In this document: in pieces, positions 10,000 to 18,771 of the stretch
How positions within the stretch are numbered: the stretch's first letter is position 1
Layout: each line of letters begins with the position of its first letter
Origin: Methylophilaceae bacterium
Lineage (GTDB): Bacteria > Pseudomonadota > Gammaproteobacteria > Burkholderiales > Methylophilaceae
Direction of reading: 5' to 3'
Length of the DNA: 64,000 nt
Assembly (NCBI GenBank): GCA_013141125.1
Contig: JABFRO010000002.1
Location: 248,001-312,000 of the forward strand
Position numbers and translations under genes: made by a program
The notes under the pieces: generated by a model
What the model was told of the DNA's origin: nothing
What the model saw: only the letters and a program-made list of their open reading frames with translations
The model's database searches: none

Positions 10000-11469
10000 A
10001 TGAAACAAAACTTACAACTCAAAATCTCTCAAAACCTTACGCTTACACCACAACTGCAACAGTCTATTCGTCTGCTACAGCTTTCAAGTCAGGAACTTAG
10101 TCAGGAATTAGAAGTTATTCTACAAGCCAATCCCTTGCTTGAACGTGATGAAAAAAATGTTGACGGCTCGGATGCCGTTGATAGCTTTATGTCCTCCAGT
10201 ACCAGCCCGGCAACCACAGAGCAGCCAGCGGCCAAATCGGCGGAAGAAGTCAGCGCACCAGAAGAAGCCCCTCCTCAAGAAAATTTTGCGGAAGATTTTG
10301 CCGACTTTTCCGGAGATGGGCGCTGGGATGATAGCCGTGCAGCAAGCGATGACGACACAGACTTTACCTTTCAGGAAGCCGTTCCAATAACGTTAAGAGA
10401 TCATTTGCTGGGGCAACTCAAATTAATGCCCCTGTCCGAACGCGATCAAATACTTGCCATGTTTTTGGTGGATGAATTAAACGAGGATGGCTACCTGGAT
10501 CAGCCCCTGGAAGAGTTGGCTGAACTATTATCGGAAGAGCAGGAAATAGACCCGCTAGAACTACAAACCGCATTAAAACATATTCAACATTTAGACCCGG
10601 CAGGCGTAGGCGCGCAAAATTTGGCGGAATGCCTGTGCTTACAGCTGCAGGCGATGCCCGCAGATACAGCACACCTTGGTTTGGCTATTGCGGCGGCTAA
10701 AAATCACTTGCCATTGTTGGCGAGTCGCGATTATGCAAAACTTAAAAAACTATTGCAATGTGATGATGAAGCCCTGCGCGCTGTGCAGCTTATGATTACT
10801 CAACTCAATCCGCGTCCTGGAGCTAAATACTCCAACATCGGATCGGAACATTACATTCAGCATGAAGTGGTGGTTAAAAAGATCAAAGGCATTTGGGTGG
10901 CCACGCTGAATGATGAAGTCATCCCCAAGTTGCGTATTAATCAACTCTATGCCAATATTTTAAAGCGCAATCGCGATAGCTCCGGTCAATATCTGATGAG
11001 TCAGATGCAGGAAGCCAAGTGGATGATTAAAAATATTCAGCAGCGCTTTTCAACCATACTGCGCGTTTCCCAAGCCATTGTTGATCGCCAGAGCAATTTC
11101 TTTGAACACGGCGATGTCGCCATGCGCCCACTGGTTTTGCGTGAAATCGCCGATGAGCTGGAATTGCATGAATCCACCATTTCGCGCGTCACTACGCATA
11201 AATACATGCTGACCCCGCGCGGCATTTACGAGCTTAAATATTTCTTTGGCAGCCATGTGTCCACCGATAGCGGTGGCGCTTGCTCAGCAACCGCAATTCG
11301 TGCGCTTATCAAGCAAATGGTGGCGGAAGAAGATCAAAAAAAACCCTTGTCGGACAACACTATTACTGATGTTTTAAGTAGTCAAGGCATCGTCGTCGCA
11401 AGGCGTACCGTTGCCAAATACCGCGAGTCTTTGCAAATACCTGCGGCCAGCCAGCGCAAATCCATTTGA
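10000..11469 (+). CDS. rpoN: RNA polymerase sigma-54 factor
   Basis: Sigma-54 directs RNA polymerase to -24/-12 promoters and needs AAA+ activators. The 489-residue protein starts with the glutamine-rich activator-interacting region (LTLTPQLQQSIRLLQLSSQEL, residues 13-33). An acidic region II (about 50-125) is followed by the core-binding and HTH regions, and the RpoN box ARRTVAKYRE lies at residues 467-476. It is complete. One matching activator, the PrsR-like regulator at 60547, is in this window. It continues the lpt block and is followed by hpf. Confidence 0.97.
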   Translation: MKQNLQLKISQNLTLTPQLQQSIRLLQLSSQELSQELEVILQANPLLERDEKNVDGSDAVDSFMSSSTSPATTEQPAAKSAEEVSAPEEAPPQENFAEDFADFSGDGRWDDSRAASDDDTDFTFQEAVPITLRDHLLGQLKLMPLSERDQILAMFLVDELNEDGYLDQPLEELAELLSEEQEIDPLELQTALKHIQHLDPAGVGAQNLAECLCLQLQAMPADTAHLGLAIAAAKNHLPLLASRDYAKLKKLLQCDDEALRAVQLMITQLNPRPGAKYSNIGSEHYIQHEVVVKKIKGIWVATLNDEVIPKLRINQLYANILKRNRDSSGQYLMSQMQEAKWMIKNIQQRFSTILRVSQAIVDRQSNFFEHGDVAMRPLVLREIADELELHESTISRVTTHKYMLTPRGIYELKYFFGSHVSTDSGGACSATAIRALIKQMVAEEDQKKPLSDNTITDVLSSQGIVVARRTVAKYRESLQIPAASQRKSI

Positions 11470-11541
11470 GAAAATTATCTTCTCGGATAGGCGTTTAATT
11501 TTGCATTTAATTTTTGTGTGTTTAATTTTAAGGAAAAAATC

Positions 11542-11871
11542 ATGAACCTGAACATCACCGGCCATCATCTGGAAGTCACCCCCGCCATACGCGAGTATGT
11601 TGAAACCAAGCTGGCACGCGTCAGCGGTCATTTCGATCATGTCATTGATGTCAAAGTAACGCTGAGTGTAGAAAAACTGGTGCAAAAAGCGGAAGCCACC
11701 GTACATGTACCAGGCAATGATCTGCATGTGGCTTGTTCTGACGAAAACTTGTACAGCGCTATTGATTTACTGGCAGACAAGCTGGATCGCCAAGTATTAA
11801 AACACAAAGAAAAACAAGCCAATCATCACAAGGAAAATGGCGCAGTCAAACATCAACAACTGGCTGAATAA
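11542..11871 (+). CDS. hpf: Ribosome hibernation promoting factor, short form
   Basis: HPF binds the 30S subunit in slow growth and promotes 100S dimers. The protein starts MNLNITGHHLEVTPAIREYVETK and has the conserved VEKLVQKAEATVHVPGNDLHVACSDENLYSAID. Its 109 residues fit the short HPF class, lacking the C-terminal dimerisation domain of long HPF. An in-frame GTG lies 8 codons upstream, but the ATG at 11542 is chosen for its AAGGA ribosome binding site and family N-terminus. It lies between rpoN and hprK, where ptsN is usually also found; ptsN is absent here. Confidence 0.94.
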   Translation: MNLNITGHHLEVTPAIREYVETKLARVSGHFDHVIDVKVTLSVEKLVQKAEATVHVPGNDLHVACSDENLYSAIDLLADKLDRQVLKHKEKQANHHKENGAVKHQQLAE

Positions 11872-11915
11872 AATGAGAAAAGCAGCGCACGTTGATTTGT
11901 TGGTAGCCAGCCATT

Positions 11916-12866
11916 ATGGCTGAAATCAGCGTTAGCGCACTGTATCAAGACACCCATCGCAAGCTCAAACTTGCCTGGGTGGCTGGCCTTGCGGGGGGTG
12001 GCAATACGCTGAGCAGTGAAACCGTGAGCAAGCCATCACTGGCGCTCATTGGCCATCTCAATTTTGTGCACCCCAATCGGCTACAAGTGCTGGGTTGCGC
12101 TGAAATGGATTATTTGCGCGGCTTGCACGCGACCGATTTGCAACGTGCCATACATAATTTATTTTCCACCGATTTAGCGGCCATCGTCGTGGCTAACGGC
12201 GAATTGCCACCCGCTGAACTGCTTGCCGCAGCCGAACAATACCGCACACCTTTATTTACCTCCCCGCTGCGTAGCCCGGCGTTAATGGACATTCTTAGCC
12301 ATTATTTAGCCAAAGCCGTCGCCGAATCTACCAGTCTGCATGGGGTGTTTTTAGAAGTTAATGGGTTTGGTGTGTTGCTTAAAGGTGCGCCCGCTATTGG
12401 CAAAAGCGAGCTGGCACTGGAATTAATATCACGTGGACATCGCTTAATTGCCGATGATATTGTCGATTTTTTCCGCATTGCACCGGACAGCCTGGAAGGT
12501 CGCTGCCCACCATTATTGCAGGATTTTCTGGAAGTACGCGGTCTTGGGGTGCTGAATATTCATGCGATGTTTGGTGATAGCTCGGTCAAACCCAGCAAAC
12601 CCTTGGATTTGATAATTCAATTGGAAATGGCTGACGCGCTGGCAGCGCACCAGCTGGACCGACTGAAAATAGAATCACGCTATGAAGAAATTTTGAGTAT
12701 TAACATCCCCAAAGTCATTATTCCTGTAGCGGCCGGGCGTAATCTCGCGGTATTGGTTGAAGTAGCGGTACGCAATCATATGCTTTTATTACGCGGCATT
12801 AATGGCAGCAAGCAATTCATGCAACGCCAGAGTCGCGAAATGAAAAAAAACAAGGCAGAAAACTGA
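11916..12866 (+). CDS. hprK: HPr kinase/phosphorylase
   Basis: HprK phosphorylates and dephosphorylates HPr at Ser-46. The 316-residue protein has an N-terminal regulatory domain, the Walker A motif GAPAIGKS (157-164) and the family signature [16 protein letters not shown] (about 205-220). The downstream HPr in this operon has the matching target serine at residue 46, so the pair is functionally consistent. In proteobacteria this kinase usually serves a regulatory PTS instead of classic carbon catabolite repression. Its stop overlaps the rapZ start in TGATG. Confidence 0.95.
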   Translation: MAEISVSALYQDTHRKLKLAWVAGLAGGGNTLSSETVSKPSLALIGHLNFVHPNRLQVLGCAEMDYLRGLHATDLQRAIHNLFSTDLAAIVVANGELPPAELLAAAEQYRTPLFTSPLRSPALMDILSHYLAKAVAESTSLHGVFLEVNGFGVLLKGAPAIGKSELALELISRGHRLIADDIVDFFRIAPDSLEGRCPPLLQDFLEVRGLGVLNIHAMFGDSSVKPSKPLDLIIQLEMADALAAHQLDRLKIESRYEEILSINIPKVIIPVAAGRNLAVLVEVAVRNHMLLLRGINGSKQFMQRQSREMKKNKAEN

Positions 12867-13702
12867 TGCAACTCGTCATTGTCACCGGCCTTTCCGGATC
12901 GGGGAAAAGTGTCGTACTCAAAGCGCTGGAGGATAGCGGCTATTATTGCGTGGATAATCTACCAGCCACCCTGCTGCCGCATATTTCTCAACATTTAAGT
13001 GCGGTCGCGCAAGAGCGTGTTGCCATTAGTATGGATACACGTAGTGCCGCGATTGAAACCCTACCGGAACTCATGGAAAAGCTCAAAGCGCAAGGCATTA
13101 GCGTCCAGCTTTTGTTTCTCGAATCCAATGTCGAAACATTGGTGAAGCGCTTTAGTGAAACGCGTCGACGTCATCCATTAAGTAGTGAAAAAACCACCTT
13201 GGCTGAAAGCATCCTGTATGAACGTGAGTTATTAGAACCGCTGGCTAGTCTAGGTCACCGAATCGACACCAGTGATTTAAGTACCAATACCTTGCGTAAC
13301 TGGGTTAAGGATTTTGTTTCGCTGGACAGTAGCGGCCTGACCTTGCTCTTTGCTTCCTTTGGTTTTAAACATGGCATTCCACTGGATGCCGATTTGGTAT
13401 TTGATGTTCGCTGTCTACCCAATCCGCATTACGATCCTCTACTAAGACCCTTAACCGGGCGCGATGCCGCTGTTAAGGATTTTCTTGAAAAACAGGAAAC
13501 CGTGCAATTGATGTATGCTGATATTTGTGGCTTTGTCGAACGCTGGTTACCTTGTTTTGTACGCGATAACCGTAGCTATCTCACCATTGCCATTGGTTGC
13601 ACAGGTGGCCAGCACCGCTCGGTCTATTTTGTTGAGCGATTGGGGCAGCACTTTAGTGAATTGCAACAAAAAGTGCTGGTCAGGCATAGAGAGCTAAAGT
13701 AA
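12866..13702 (+). CDS. rapZ: RNase adapter protein RapZ (YvcJ/YhbJ family)
   Basis: RapZ is a nucleotide-binding protein; in E. coli it steers RNase E to the GlmZ sRNA in control of glucosamine-6-phosphate synthase. The 278-residue protein has Walker A GLSGSGKS (8-15), [13 protein letters not shown], and the C-terminal signature [14 protein letters not shown] from residue 244. In E. coli the C-terminal domain binds RNA. It overlaps hprK by one base (TGATG), so translation is likely coupled. A 6-bp hairpin (GGTGAT/ATCACC at 13714-13729) without a U-tract follows the stop. Confidence 0.94.
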   Translation: MQLVIVTGLSGSGKSVVLKALEDSGYYCVDNLPATLLPHISQHLSAVAQERVAISMDTRSAAIETLPELMEKLKAQGISVQLLFLESNVETLVKRFSETRRRHPLSSEKTTLAESILYERELLEPLASLGHRIDTSDLSTNTLRNWVKDFVSLDSSGLTLLFASFGFKHGIPLDADLVFDVRCLPNPHYDPLLRPLTGRDAAVKDFLEKQETVQLMYADICGFVERWLPCFVRDNRSYLTIAIGCTGGQHRSVYFVERLGQHFSELQQKVLVRHRELK

Positions 13703-13761
13703 TCCCGCGCCCAAGGTGATGAAAATCACCACTAGCACTATAAGAGAGACTGGATGGAAAT

Positions 13762-14163
13762 ATGATAGGTATTTTAATTATTGCGCATGGCACCTTGGGC
13801 GAAAGCCTGATTCACTGTGCCAGCCATGTCATGGGGGCGCGTCCGCCCATGTTGGGACAATTAGGCATAGGTACTGTTGATGATCCAGCTACACTTTTAC
13901 CGCAGGCGCAGCAATTGATTAAGGATCTTGATCAAGGACAAGGGGTATTGGTACTTTCGGACATTTATGGGGCAACACCTTGTAATCTGGTAAGTAAACT
14001 ACTCGAATCCGGGCGTGTTGAGGGAGTGGCTGGAGTTAGCTTGCCTATGCTGGTAAGAGCACTGACCTACCGCAATGAAAGTATGACTATATTGGTAGCA
14101 AAGGCACTGAGTGGCGGATTGGAAGGAGTTATTCATTTTACCGAGGAAGCGTGTAAACCATGA
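13762..14163 (+). CDS. PTS EIIA component, mannose-family
   Basis: The 133-residue protein is a stand-alone EIIA domain of the mannose/fructose PTS family. The phosphorylated histidine is H9 in MIGILIIAHGTLGESL, and VLSDIYGATPCNLVSKLL is the second family motif. No IIB, IIC or IID gene lies nearby, so it probably acts as a regulatory phosphate acceptor, as proposed for many proteobacterial incomplete PTSs, and not in sugar uptake. It overlaps ptsH by 4 bases (ATGA), and the next genes encode HPr and EI. Confidence 0.92.
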   Translation: MIGILIIAHGTLGESLIHCASHVMGARPPMLGQLGIGTVDDPATLLPQAQQLIKDLDQGQGVLVLSDIYGATPCNLVSKLLESGRVEGVAGVSLPMLVRALTYRNESMTILVAKALSGGLEGVIHFTEEACKP

Positions 14164-14429
14164 TTAGACAGGAAGTAGAAATCATCAATAAACTTGGGCT
14201 TCACGCTCGCGCCTCGACCAAACTAACCCAGACCGCAAGCCGCTTTGCCAGTGAAGTCTGGCTGGAACGTAATGCCCGTCGCGTGAATGCAAAAAGTATC
14301 ATGGGGGTGATGATGCTGGCGGCCAGCAAAGGCAGTAAAATCACAATAGAGACTATTGGTGAAGACGAAAGTGTGGCGATGGAGGCGTTAACTAGCTTGG
14401 TTGCCAGTCGCTTTGGTGAATCAGAATAA
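14160..14429 (+). CDS. ptsH: Phosphocarrier protein HPr
   Basis: HPr passes phosphate from EI to EIIA. The 89-residue protein has the active histidine H15 in NKLGLHARAS and the regulatory serine S46 in NAKSIMGVMMLAA. Both EI and HprK phosphorylation sites are therefore intact. The start overlaps the EIIA stop by 4 bases. Between its stop and ptsI lies a 148-base leader with a hairpin and two mini-ORFs, listed separately. Confidence 0.96.
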   Translation: MIRQEVEIINKLGLHARASTKLTQTASRFASEVWLERNARRVNAKSIMGVMMLAASKGSKITIETIGEDESVAMEALTSLVASRFGESE

Positions 14430-14456
14430 ACCCATATAATTCATTGAATTGCAGGT

Positions 14457-14497
14457 CTGACTTTAGTCAGGCAAGTCGGGTTGAAACCCGATCTTGC
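14457..14497 (+). promoter_or_regulatory. Stem-loops in the ptsH-ptsI intergenic leader
   Basis: Two adjacent hairpins are visible. The first pairs CTGAC with GTCAG around a TTTA loop (14457-14470). The second pairs GCAAGTCGGGTT with AACCCGA-T-CTTGC (14471-14497), a 12-bp stem with one bulged T and a GA centre. No U-tract follows, so it is not an obvious intrinsic terminator. It could be a REP-like palindrome, a processing or stabilising element, or part of translational control of ptsI. Confidence 0.6.
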
Positions 14498-14519
14498 AGG
14501 CTTAAAAAGGTTTCGTTTC

Positions 14520-14552
14520 ATGAGCTTTACTCTCTCAGGTTACGCTTTATGA
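14520..14552 (+). CDS. Leader mini-ORF 1 upstream of ptsI (10 residues)
   Basis: An ATG with an AAAAAGG ribosome binding site about 9 bases upstream opens a frame reading MSFTLSGYAL, then TGA. The stop overlaps the ATG of the second mini-ORF by 4 bases (ATGA). The first three residues, MSF, match the true start of ptsI (MSFTMHG). Translation is inferred from start, spacing and the coupled arrangement only; it may equally be a passive duplication. Confidence 0.4.
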   Translation: MSFTLSGYAL

Positions 14553-14577
14553 GCTTTACTCTCTCAGGTTACGCTCT
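14520..14577 (+). repeat. 29-bp tandem repeat duplicating the ptsI start region
   Basis: Two full copies of a 29-bp unit (14520-14548 and 14549-14577) differ only by T/C near the end. They are followed by a third partial copy, the first 9 bases of ptsI plus a silent change. The unit begins at an ATG each time. Because 29 is not a multiple of 3, each copy shifts frame and creates a TGA overlapping the next ATG. Confidence 0.9.
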
Positions 14578-14581
14578 ATGA
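14549..14581 (+). CDS. Leader mini-ORF 2 upstream of ptsI (10 residues)
   Basis: This is the second unit of the 29-bp repeat. It encodes the identical decapeptide MSFTLSGYAL and ends in TGA, overlapping the ptsI ATG by 4 bases. Ribosomes translating it would terminate on the ptsI start codon, so it could serve translational coupling. Only a weak AGG lies upstream of its start. Confidence 0.4.
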   Translation: MSFTLSGYAL

Positions 14582-16305
14582 GCTTCACCATGCACGGCGT
14601 GGGTATTTCCGGTGGTATCGCCATCGGACATGCGCATCTTGTTTCTCATGCATTGCTGGAGGTGGCGCACTACCAGGTGCCAAAAAACCTGGTGGCAGAT
14701 GAAATCACGCGTTTTCAATTGGCTGTAGATACCGTGACGCAGGATTTGGAAACTTTACGCCTGCAGCTGCCCAACAACGCACCCGCAGAATTGAAAGCGT
14801 TTCTCAGCACACACTCAATGATTTTGGCTGACAAATCCCTGTCCGAAGCGCCTATCACCATGATACAAAATGAGCAATGTAACGCGGAGTGGGCGCTCAA
14901 GCAGCAAATGGATGACTTGGTCGAACAGTTTGAGCAGTTCGAAGATGAGTATTTGCGCGAACGTAAGCAGGACGTGGTGCAAGTGGTTGAACGCGTAATT
15001 AAAGTGCTACTCGGACACCCCAGCCAAGTGCTACTTAAAGCGCAGGAAAACGCCATTATTCTGGTAGCACATGATCTCTCGCCCGCCGATGCCATCCAGT
15101 TCAAACGCCATCAATTCGCCGCCTTTATTACCGATGTCGGCGGTGCCACTTCGCATACGGCGATTCTTGCGCGCAGCCTAAATATTCCCTCCATTGTGGC
15201 CTTGCAACGTGCGCGCGATCTTATTTTTGATGGCGAACTCATTATTGTTGACGGCACCCTGGGTGTGGTCATTACCGATCCCGACAAAAGCACGCTGGCC
15301 GAATACAAGCTGAAACAAGAGCAATGGGAGATCGAGCAGCAAAAGCTTAGACGCCTCAGGCTGACCAAAGCAGTGACACTGGACGGCACAGCAATCGAAC
15401 TTTTTGCCAATATTGAAGTGCCTGAAGATGCAGCCAAAGCTAAAGCCATCAGCGCAACAGGCATTGGGTTATACCGTACTGAGTTTCTCTTCATGAACCG
15501 GCGCGAGTGGCCAACGGAAGAAGAACAATTTCAGGCCTACCGCCAAGTCGCTGAATCCATGAAAGGCTTGCCGGTCACTATCCGCACGCTGGATCTGGGG
15601 GCTGACAAACAAATAGATCCAGATACCGCACGCACCTGCACCAATCCGGCACTGGGTTTGCGTGCGATTCGATTATGCCTGGCGGAACCGCAAATTTTTC
15701 ACGCCCAGTTGCGCGCCATCCTGCGTGCTTCGCACTACGGTCACGTCAAAATCCTCATCCCCATGCTCACTACACTATCCGAGCTACGCCAGGCCAAGCT
15801 GTTGCTAGAGCGCGCCAAACGCAGCTTGCGTGTGGAGAATACTCCGTTCAATGAAATCATTACGGTCGGCGGCATGATAGAGGTGCCTGCCGCCGCATTA
15901 AAAGCCGAAGCGTTCGCACGCGAGCTGGATTTTCTCTCCATAGGCACCAATGATTTGATTCAATACACCCTGGCCATTGATCGCACCGATGACACGGTTT
16001 CTCATCTCTACAGCGCACTTCACCCTGCCGTATTGCAATTGATAGAAATGACCATACGTGCCGCCAACAAGCTGAACAAACCCGTATCCGTATGCGGAGA
16101 AATGGCGGGCGATGCCAGATATACGAGGCTGCTGCTAGGCTTTGGCCTGCGCAATTTCTCCATGCATCCGGCCAATGTACTGGCGGTAAAACAGCAGGTA
16201 TTGCAAAGCAATCTACCCGAATTGACAGCTCCGGTACGTAAGATTTTGAGCCTCGCCAATATCGACAAAATTGAGCCTTTATTGCAAAAACTTAATCTTC
16301 AATAA
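14578..16305 (+). CDS. ptsI: Phosphoenolpyruvate-protein phosphotransferase (EI)
   Basis: EI autophosphorylates with PEP and starts the PTS phosphate relay. The 575-residue protein has the phospho-histidine H193 in GGATSHTAILARS, the PEP-binding signature with IRTLDLGADKQ and EFLFMNR, and the catalytic Cys region KPVSVCGEMAGD. Length equals that of E. coli EI (575). The ATG at 14578 is chosen because the family starts near here (G-I-S-G-G-I-A-I-G); two upstream in-frame-looking ATGs lead only to mini-ORFs. It ends the PTS operon. Confidence 0.95.
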   Translation: MSFTMHGVGISGGIAIGHAHLVSHALLEVAHYQVPKNLVADEITRFQLAVDTVTQDLETLRLQLPNNAPAELKAFLSTHSMILADKSLSEAPITMIQNEQCNAEWALKQQMDDLVEQFEQFEDEYLRERKQDVVQVVERVIKVLLGHPSQVLLKAQENAIILVAHDLSPADAIQFKRHQFAAFITDVGGATSHTAILARSLNIPSIVALQRARDLIFDGELIIVDGTLGVVITDPDKSTLAEYKLKQEQWEIEQQKLRRLRLTKAVTLDGTAIELFANIEVPEDAAKAKAISATGIGLYRTEFLFMNRREWPTEEEQFQAYRQVAESMKGLPVTIRTLDLGADKQIDPDTARTCTNPALGLRAIRLCLAEPQIFHAQLRAILRASHYGHVKILIPMLTTLSELRQAKLLLERAKRSLRVENTPFNEIITVGGMIEVPAAALKAEAFARELDFLSIGTNDLIQYTLAIDRTDDTVSHLYSALHPAVLQLIEMTIRAANKLNKPVSVCGEMAGDARYTRLLLGFGLRNFSMHPANVLAVKQQVLQSNLPELTAPVRKILSLANIDKIEPLLQKLNLQ

Positions 16306-16320
16306 AAGGAGCGTTCCATC

Positions 16321-16692
16321 ATGACTGAAATTTCAAACGAAACCAAAGCAACACCAGAAGCTAATACAGAAGTAAGCGCAGATGATAAAAACATAGCCGT
16401 ACTCAGCCATTTGGGCGGCACTGTATTTTCCATCTTCCCCAGCCTCATTATCTGGTTGCTTAAAAAAGACGATAGCACCTATATTGCCAGCCAATCGCGC
16501 GAAGCTCTGAACTTTCAGATCACCTTGTTACTGGCCTACTTCATTTGCTGGATATTGGCTTTCATCCTGGTTGGCTTTGTTTTCATGGGCATCATTTGGC
16601 TTGCCAATATCGTTCTCAGCATTCTAGCCGCCGTGGCCGCCAGCAAAGGCGAAGATTATCGCTACCCATTTGCATTACGCTTGATTAATTAA
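16321..16692 (+). CDS. DUF4870 domain-containing membrane protein
   Basis: The 123-residue protein has a polar N-terminus, then the DUF4870 pattern DDKNIAVLSHLGGTVFSIFPSLI, WLLKKDDSTYIASQSREALNFQ and two to three membrane segments, ending YPFALRLIN. The family is widespread (sometimes called Tic20-like) and has no established function. An AAAGGAG ribosome binding site lies just before the ATG. It sits between ptsI and the M3 peptidase gene on the same strand. Confidence 0.88.
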   Translation: MTEISNETKATPEANTEVSADDKNIAVLSHLGGTVFSIFPSLIIWLLKKDDSTYIASQSREALNFQITLLLAYFICWILAFILVGFVFMGIIWLANIVLSILAAVAASKGEDYRYPFALRLIN

Positions 16693-16716
16693 GCATTTTT
16701 TTGAGGATACCAAACC

Positions 16717-18762
16717 GTGAGCACCAAGCCGTTACAAGATAACCCTTTACTGCATTTTTCCGGCTTGCCCAAGTTCGATCAAGTGCAAGCCATCCATGTA
16801 GCGCCTGCTATTGATTACCTGCTGGATAACGGCCGACTTTTGCTGGAAAGCTTGAGCACAGGTATGGATGCGTCCAGCTGGGATAATTTTGTGCGTCCGC
16901 TGGAAGATATGGAAGAGCAAATCTCGCGCGCCTGGTCGCAGGTTTCGCACATGAACGCCGTGGTCAATAGCCCGGAACTGCGTGAGGCCTATAATGCCAG
17001 CTTGCCCAAGCTCACCGCCTTTTATGCCGATATTTCACAGGATGAACGTCTCTACGCCAAATTCCGCGCCCTGCGTGCCAGTCAGGAATACGCCACACTC
17101 AGCAGCGCGCAGCGCAAAATTATAGACAATGAAGTGCGTGATTTTCGTCTGGGTGGCGCAGAATTGGCTGAGGATAAAAAAGCCCGCTTCAAGGAAATTC
17201 AGGAAGCGCTGTCCAAACTCTCCGCCAAGTTTGAAGAAAACATCATGGATGCGACCGATGCCTATGCCTATGTTGTGGAGAATGTTGAAGAGCTGAAAGG
17301 CATTCCAGCAGATGCATTGCAGGCCGCGCACGAAGCCGCCAAAGCCGAGGATAAAAATGGCTGGAAATTTACCTTGCATTTCCCTTCCTATATGCCGGTG
17401 CTGCAATATGCAGAAAATCGCGCTCTGCGGGAAACCCTTTATCGCGCCTATGCCACGCGCTCTTCTGAATTCGGCAAGCCCGAGCTGGACAACACCACGC
17501 TGATTGGCGATATTTTAAAACTGCGCCTGGAAGCTGCGCAGCTACTGGGTTTTGCCAATTATTCCGAAATGTCGCTCGCCACCAAAATGGCGGATACTCC
17601 ACAACAAGTCACCACTTTTCTCGACACCATGGGTCAACGCGCCAAACCCTTTGCCGAACGCGATATGCAAGAGCTGCGCGAATATGCCAAAAAACTTGAA
17701 CTAGAGGATTTGCAGGCGTGGGATATTGCCTTTGTATCGGAAAAACTGCGTGAAGAAAAATATGCGTTTTCCGATCAGGAAGTAAAACAATACTTCCCGG
17801 AACAACAAGTGCTGCACGGCTTGTTCAAAGTCACCGAAACCATTTTTGGTGTGCATGTTAAAAAATCCCAGGCACCGGTATGGCATGAAAATGTAGATTT
17901 TTATGAAATCACCAATCAACAAGGCCAACTGGTAGGCCAGTTTTATCTGGATTTATACGCCCGCAACAACAAACGCGGTGGTGCCTGGATGGATGAAGCC
18001 ATCACCCGCCGCCGCAAAGCGCATGGCATAGAAACACCGGTGGCTTTTCTCACCTGTAATTTCTCCCCACCTGTCGGCGACAAGCCCGCGCTGTTCACCC
18101 ACGATGAAGTCAACACCATGTTTCATGAGTTCGGCCACGGCCTGCATCATTTGCTAACGCAAGTGGAAGAATATGGCGTTTCCGGCATTAAAGGCGTGGA
18201 ATGGGATGCCGTGGAACTGCCCAGCCAGTTTATGGAAAACTTCTGCTGGGAGTGGGAAGTGCTGCGCCACATGACCAAACATGTGGAAACCGGCGCGCAT
18301 TTACCGCGTGAATTGTTCGATAAAATGGTGGCCGCCAAAAACTTTCAGGCCGGCATGCAAACCTTGCGCCAGGTGGAGTTTTCATTATTCGACATGCGCC
18401 TGCACGGTGAATTTGATCCCAATGGCACAAAAACCGCACTGGATTTGATCGAGCAGGTACGCGACGAAGTCGCCGTGGTACGCCCGCCAAAATGGAATCG
18501 TTTCCCCAATAACTTCTCGCATATTTTTGCCGGAGGCTATGCTGCAGGCTATTACAGTTACAAATGGGCGGAGGTTTTATCCGCCGATGCCTACAGCCTG
18601 TTTGAAGAAACCGGCGTGTTGTCGCATGAGACCGGCCAGCGCTTCTGGAACGAAATACTGGCCCAAGGCGGCTCGCGTCCGGCGCTGGAATCCTTCATCG
18701 CCTTCCGTGGCCGTGAGCCTTCCATAGATGCGCTGTTGCGCCATAACGGTATGACGGGTTAA
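16717..18762 (+). CDS. prlC: M3-family oligopeptidase (oligopeptidase A-like)
   Basis: This 681-residue cytoplasmic zinc metallopeptidase degrades short peptides, including cleaved signal peptides in E. coli. The zinc motif HEFGH lies at residues 470-474 in MFHEFGHGLHHLL, and the downstream VEWDAVELPSQFMENF and AGGYAAGYYSYKWAEV motifs are those of OpdA/PrlC. Length matches (about 680). It starts at a GTG preceded by GAGGATA. No frame disruption is seen. Confidence 0.95.
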   Translation: MSTKPLQDNPLLHFSGLPKFDQVQAIHVAPAIDYLLDNGRLLLESLSTGMDASSWDNFVRPLEDMEEQISRAWSQVSHMNAVVNSPELREAYNASLPKLTAFYADISQDERLYAKFRALRASQEYATLSSAQRKIIDNEVRDFRLGGAELAEDKKARFKEIQEALSKLSAKFEENIMDATDAYAYVVENVEELKGIPADALQAAHEAAKAEDKNGWKFTLHFPSYMPVLQYAENRALRETLYRAYATRSSEFGKPELDNTTLIGDILKLRLEAAQLLGFANYSEMSLATKMADTPQQVTTFLDTMGQRAKPFAERDMQELREYAKKLELEDLQAWDIAFVSEKLREEKYAFSDQEVKQYFPEQQVLHGLFKVTETIFGVHVKKSQAPVWHENVDFYEITNQQGQLVGQFYLDLYARNNKRGGAWMDEAITRRRKAHGIETPVAFLTCNFSPPVGDKPALFTHDEVNTMFHEFGHGLHHLLTQVEEYGVSGIKGVEWDAVELPSQFMENFCWEWEVLRHMTKHVETGAHLPRELFDKMVAAKNFQAGMQTLRQVEFSLFDMRLHGEFDPNGTKTALDLIEQVRDEVAVVRPPKWNRFPNNFSHIFAGGYAAGYYSYKWAEVLSADAYSLFEETGVLSHETGQRFWNEILAQGGSRPALESFIAFRGREPSIDALLRHNGMTG

Positions 18763-18771
18763 GGGGTTACT

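Noticed and set aside
14457-14497. Intrinsic terminator between ptsH and ptsI
   Set aside because: The hairpin is strong but no U-tract follows it, and the genes are a functional unit.
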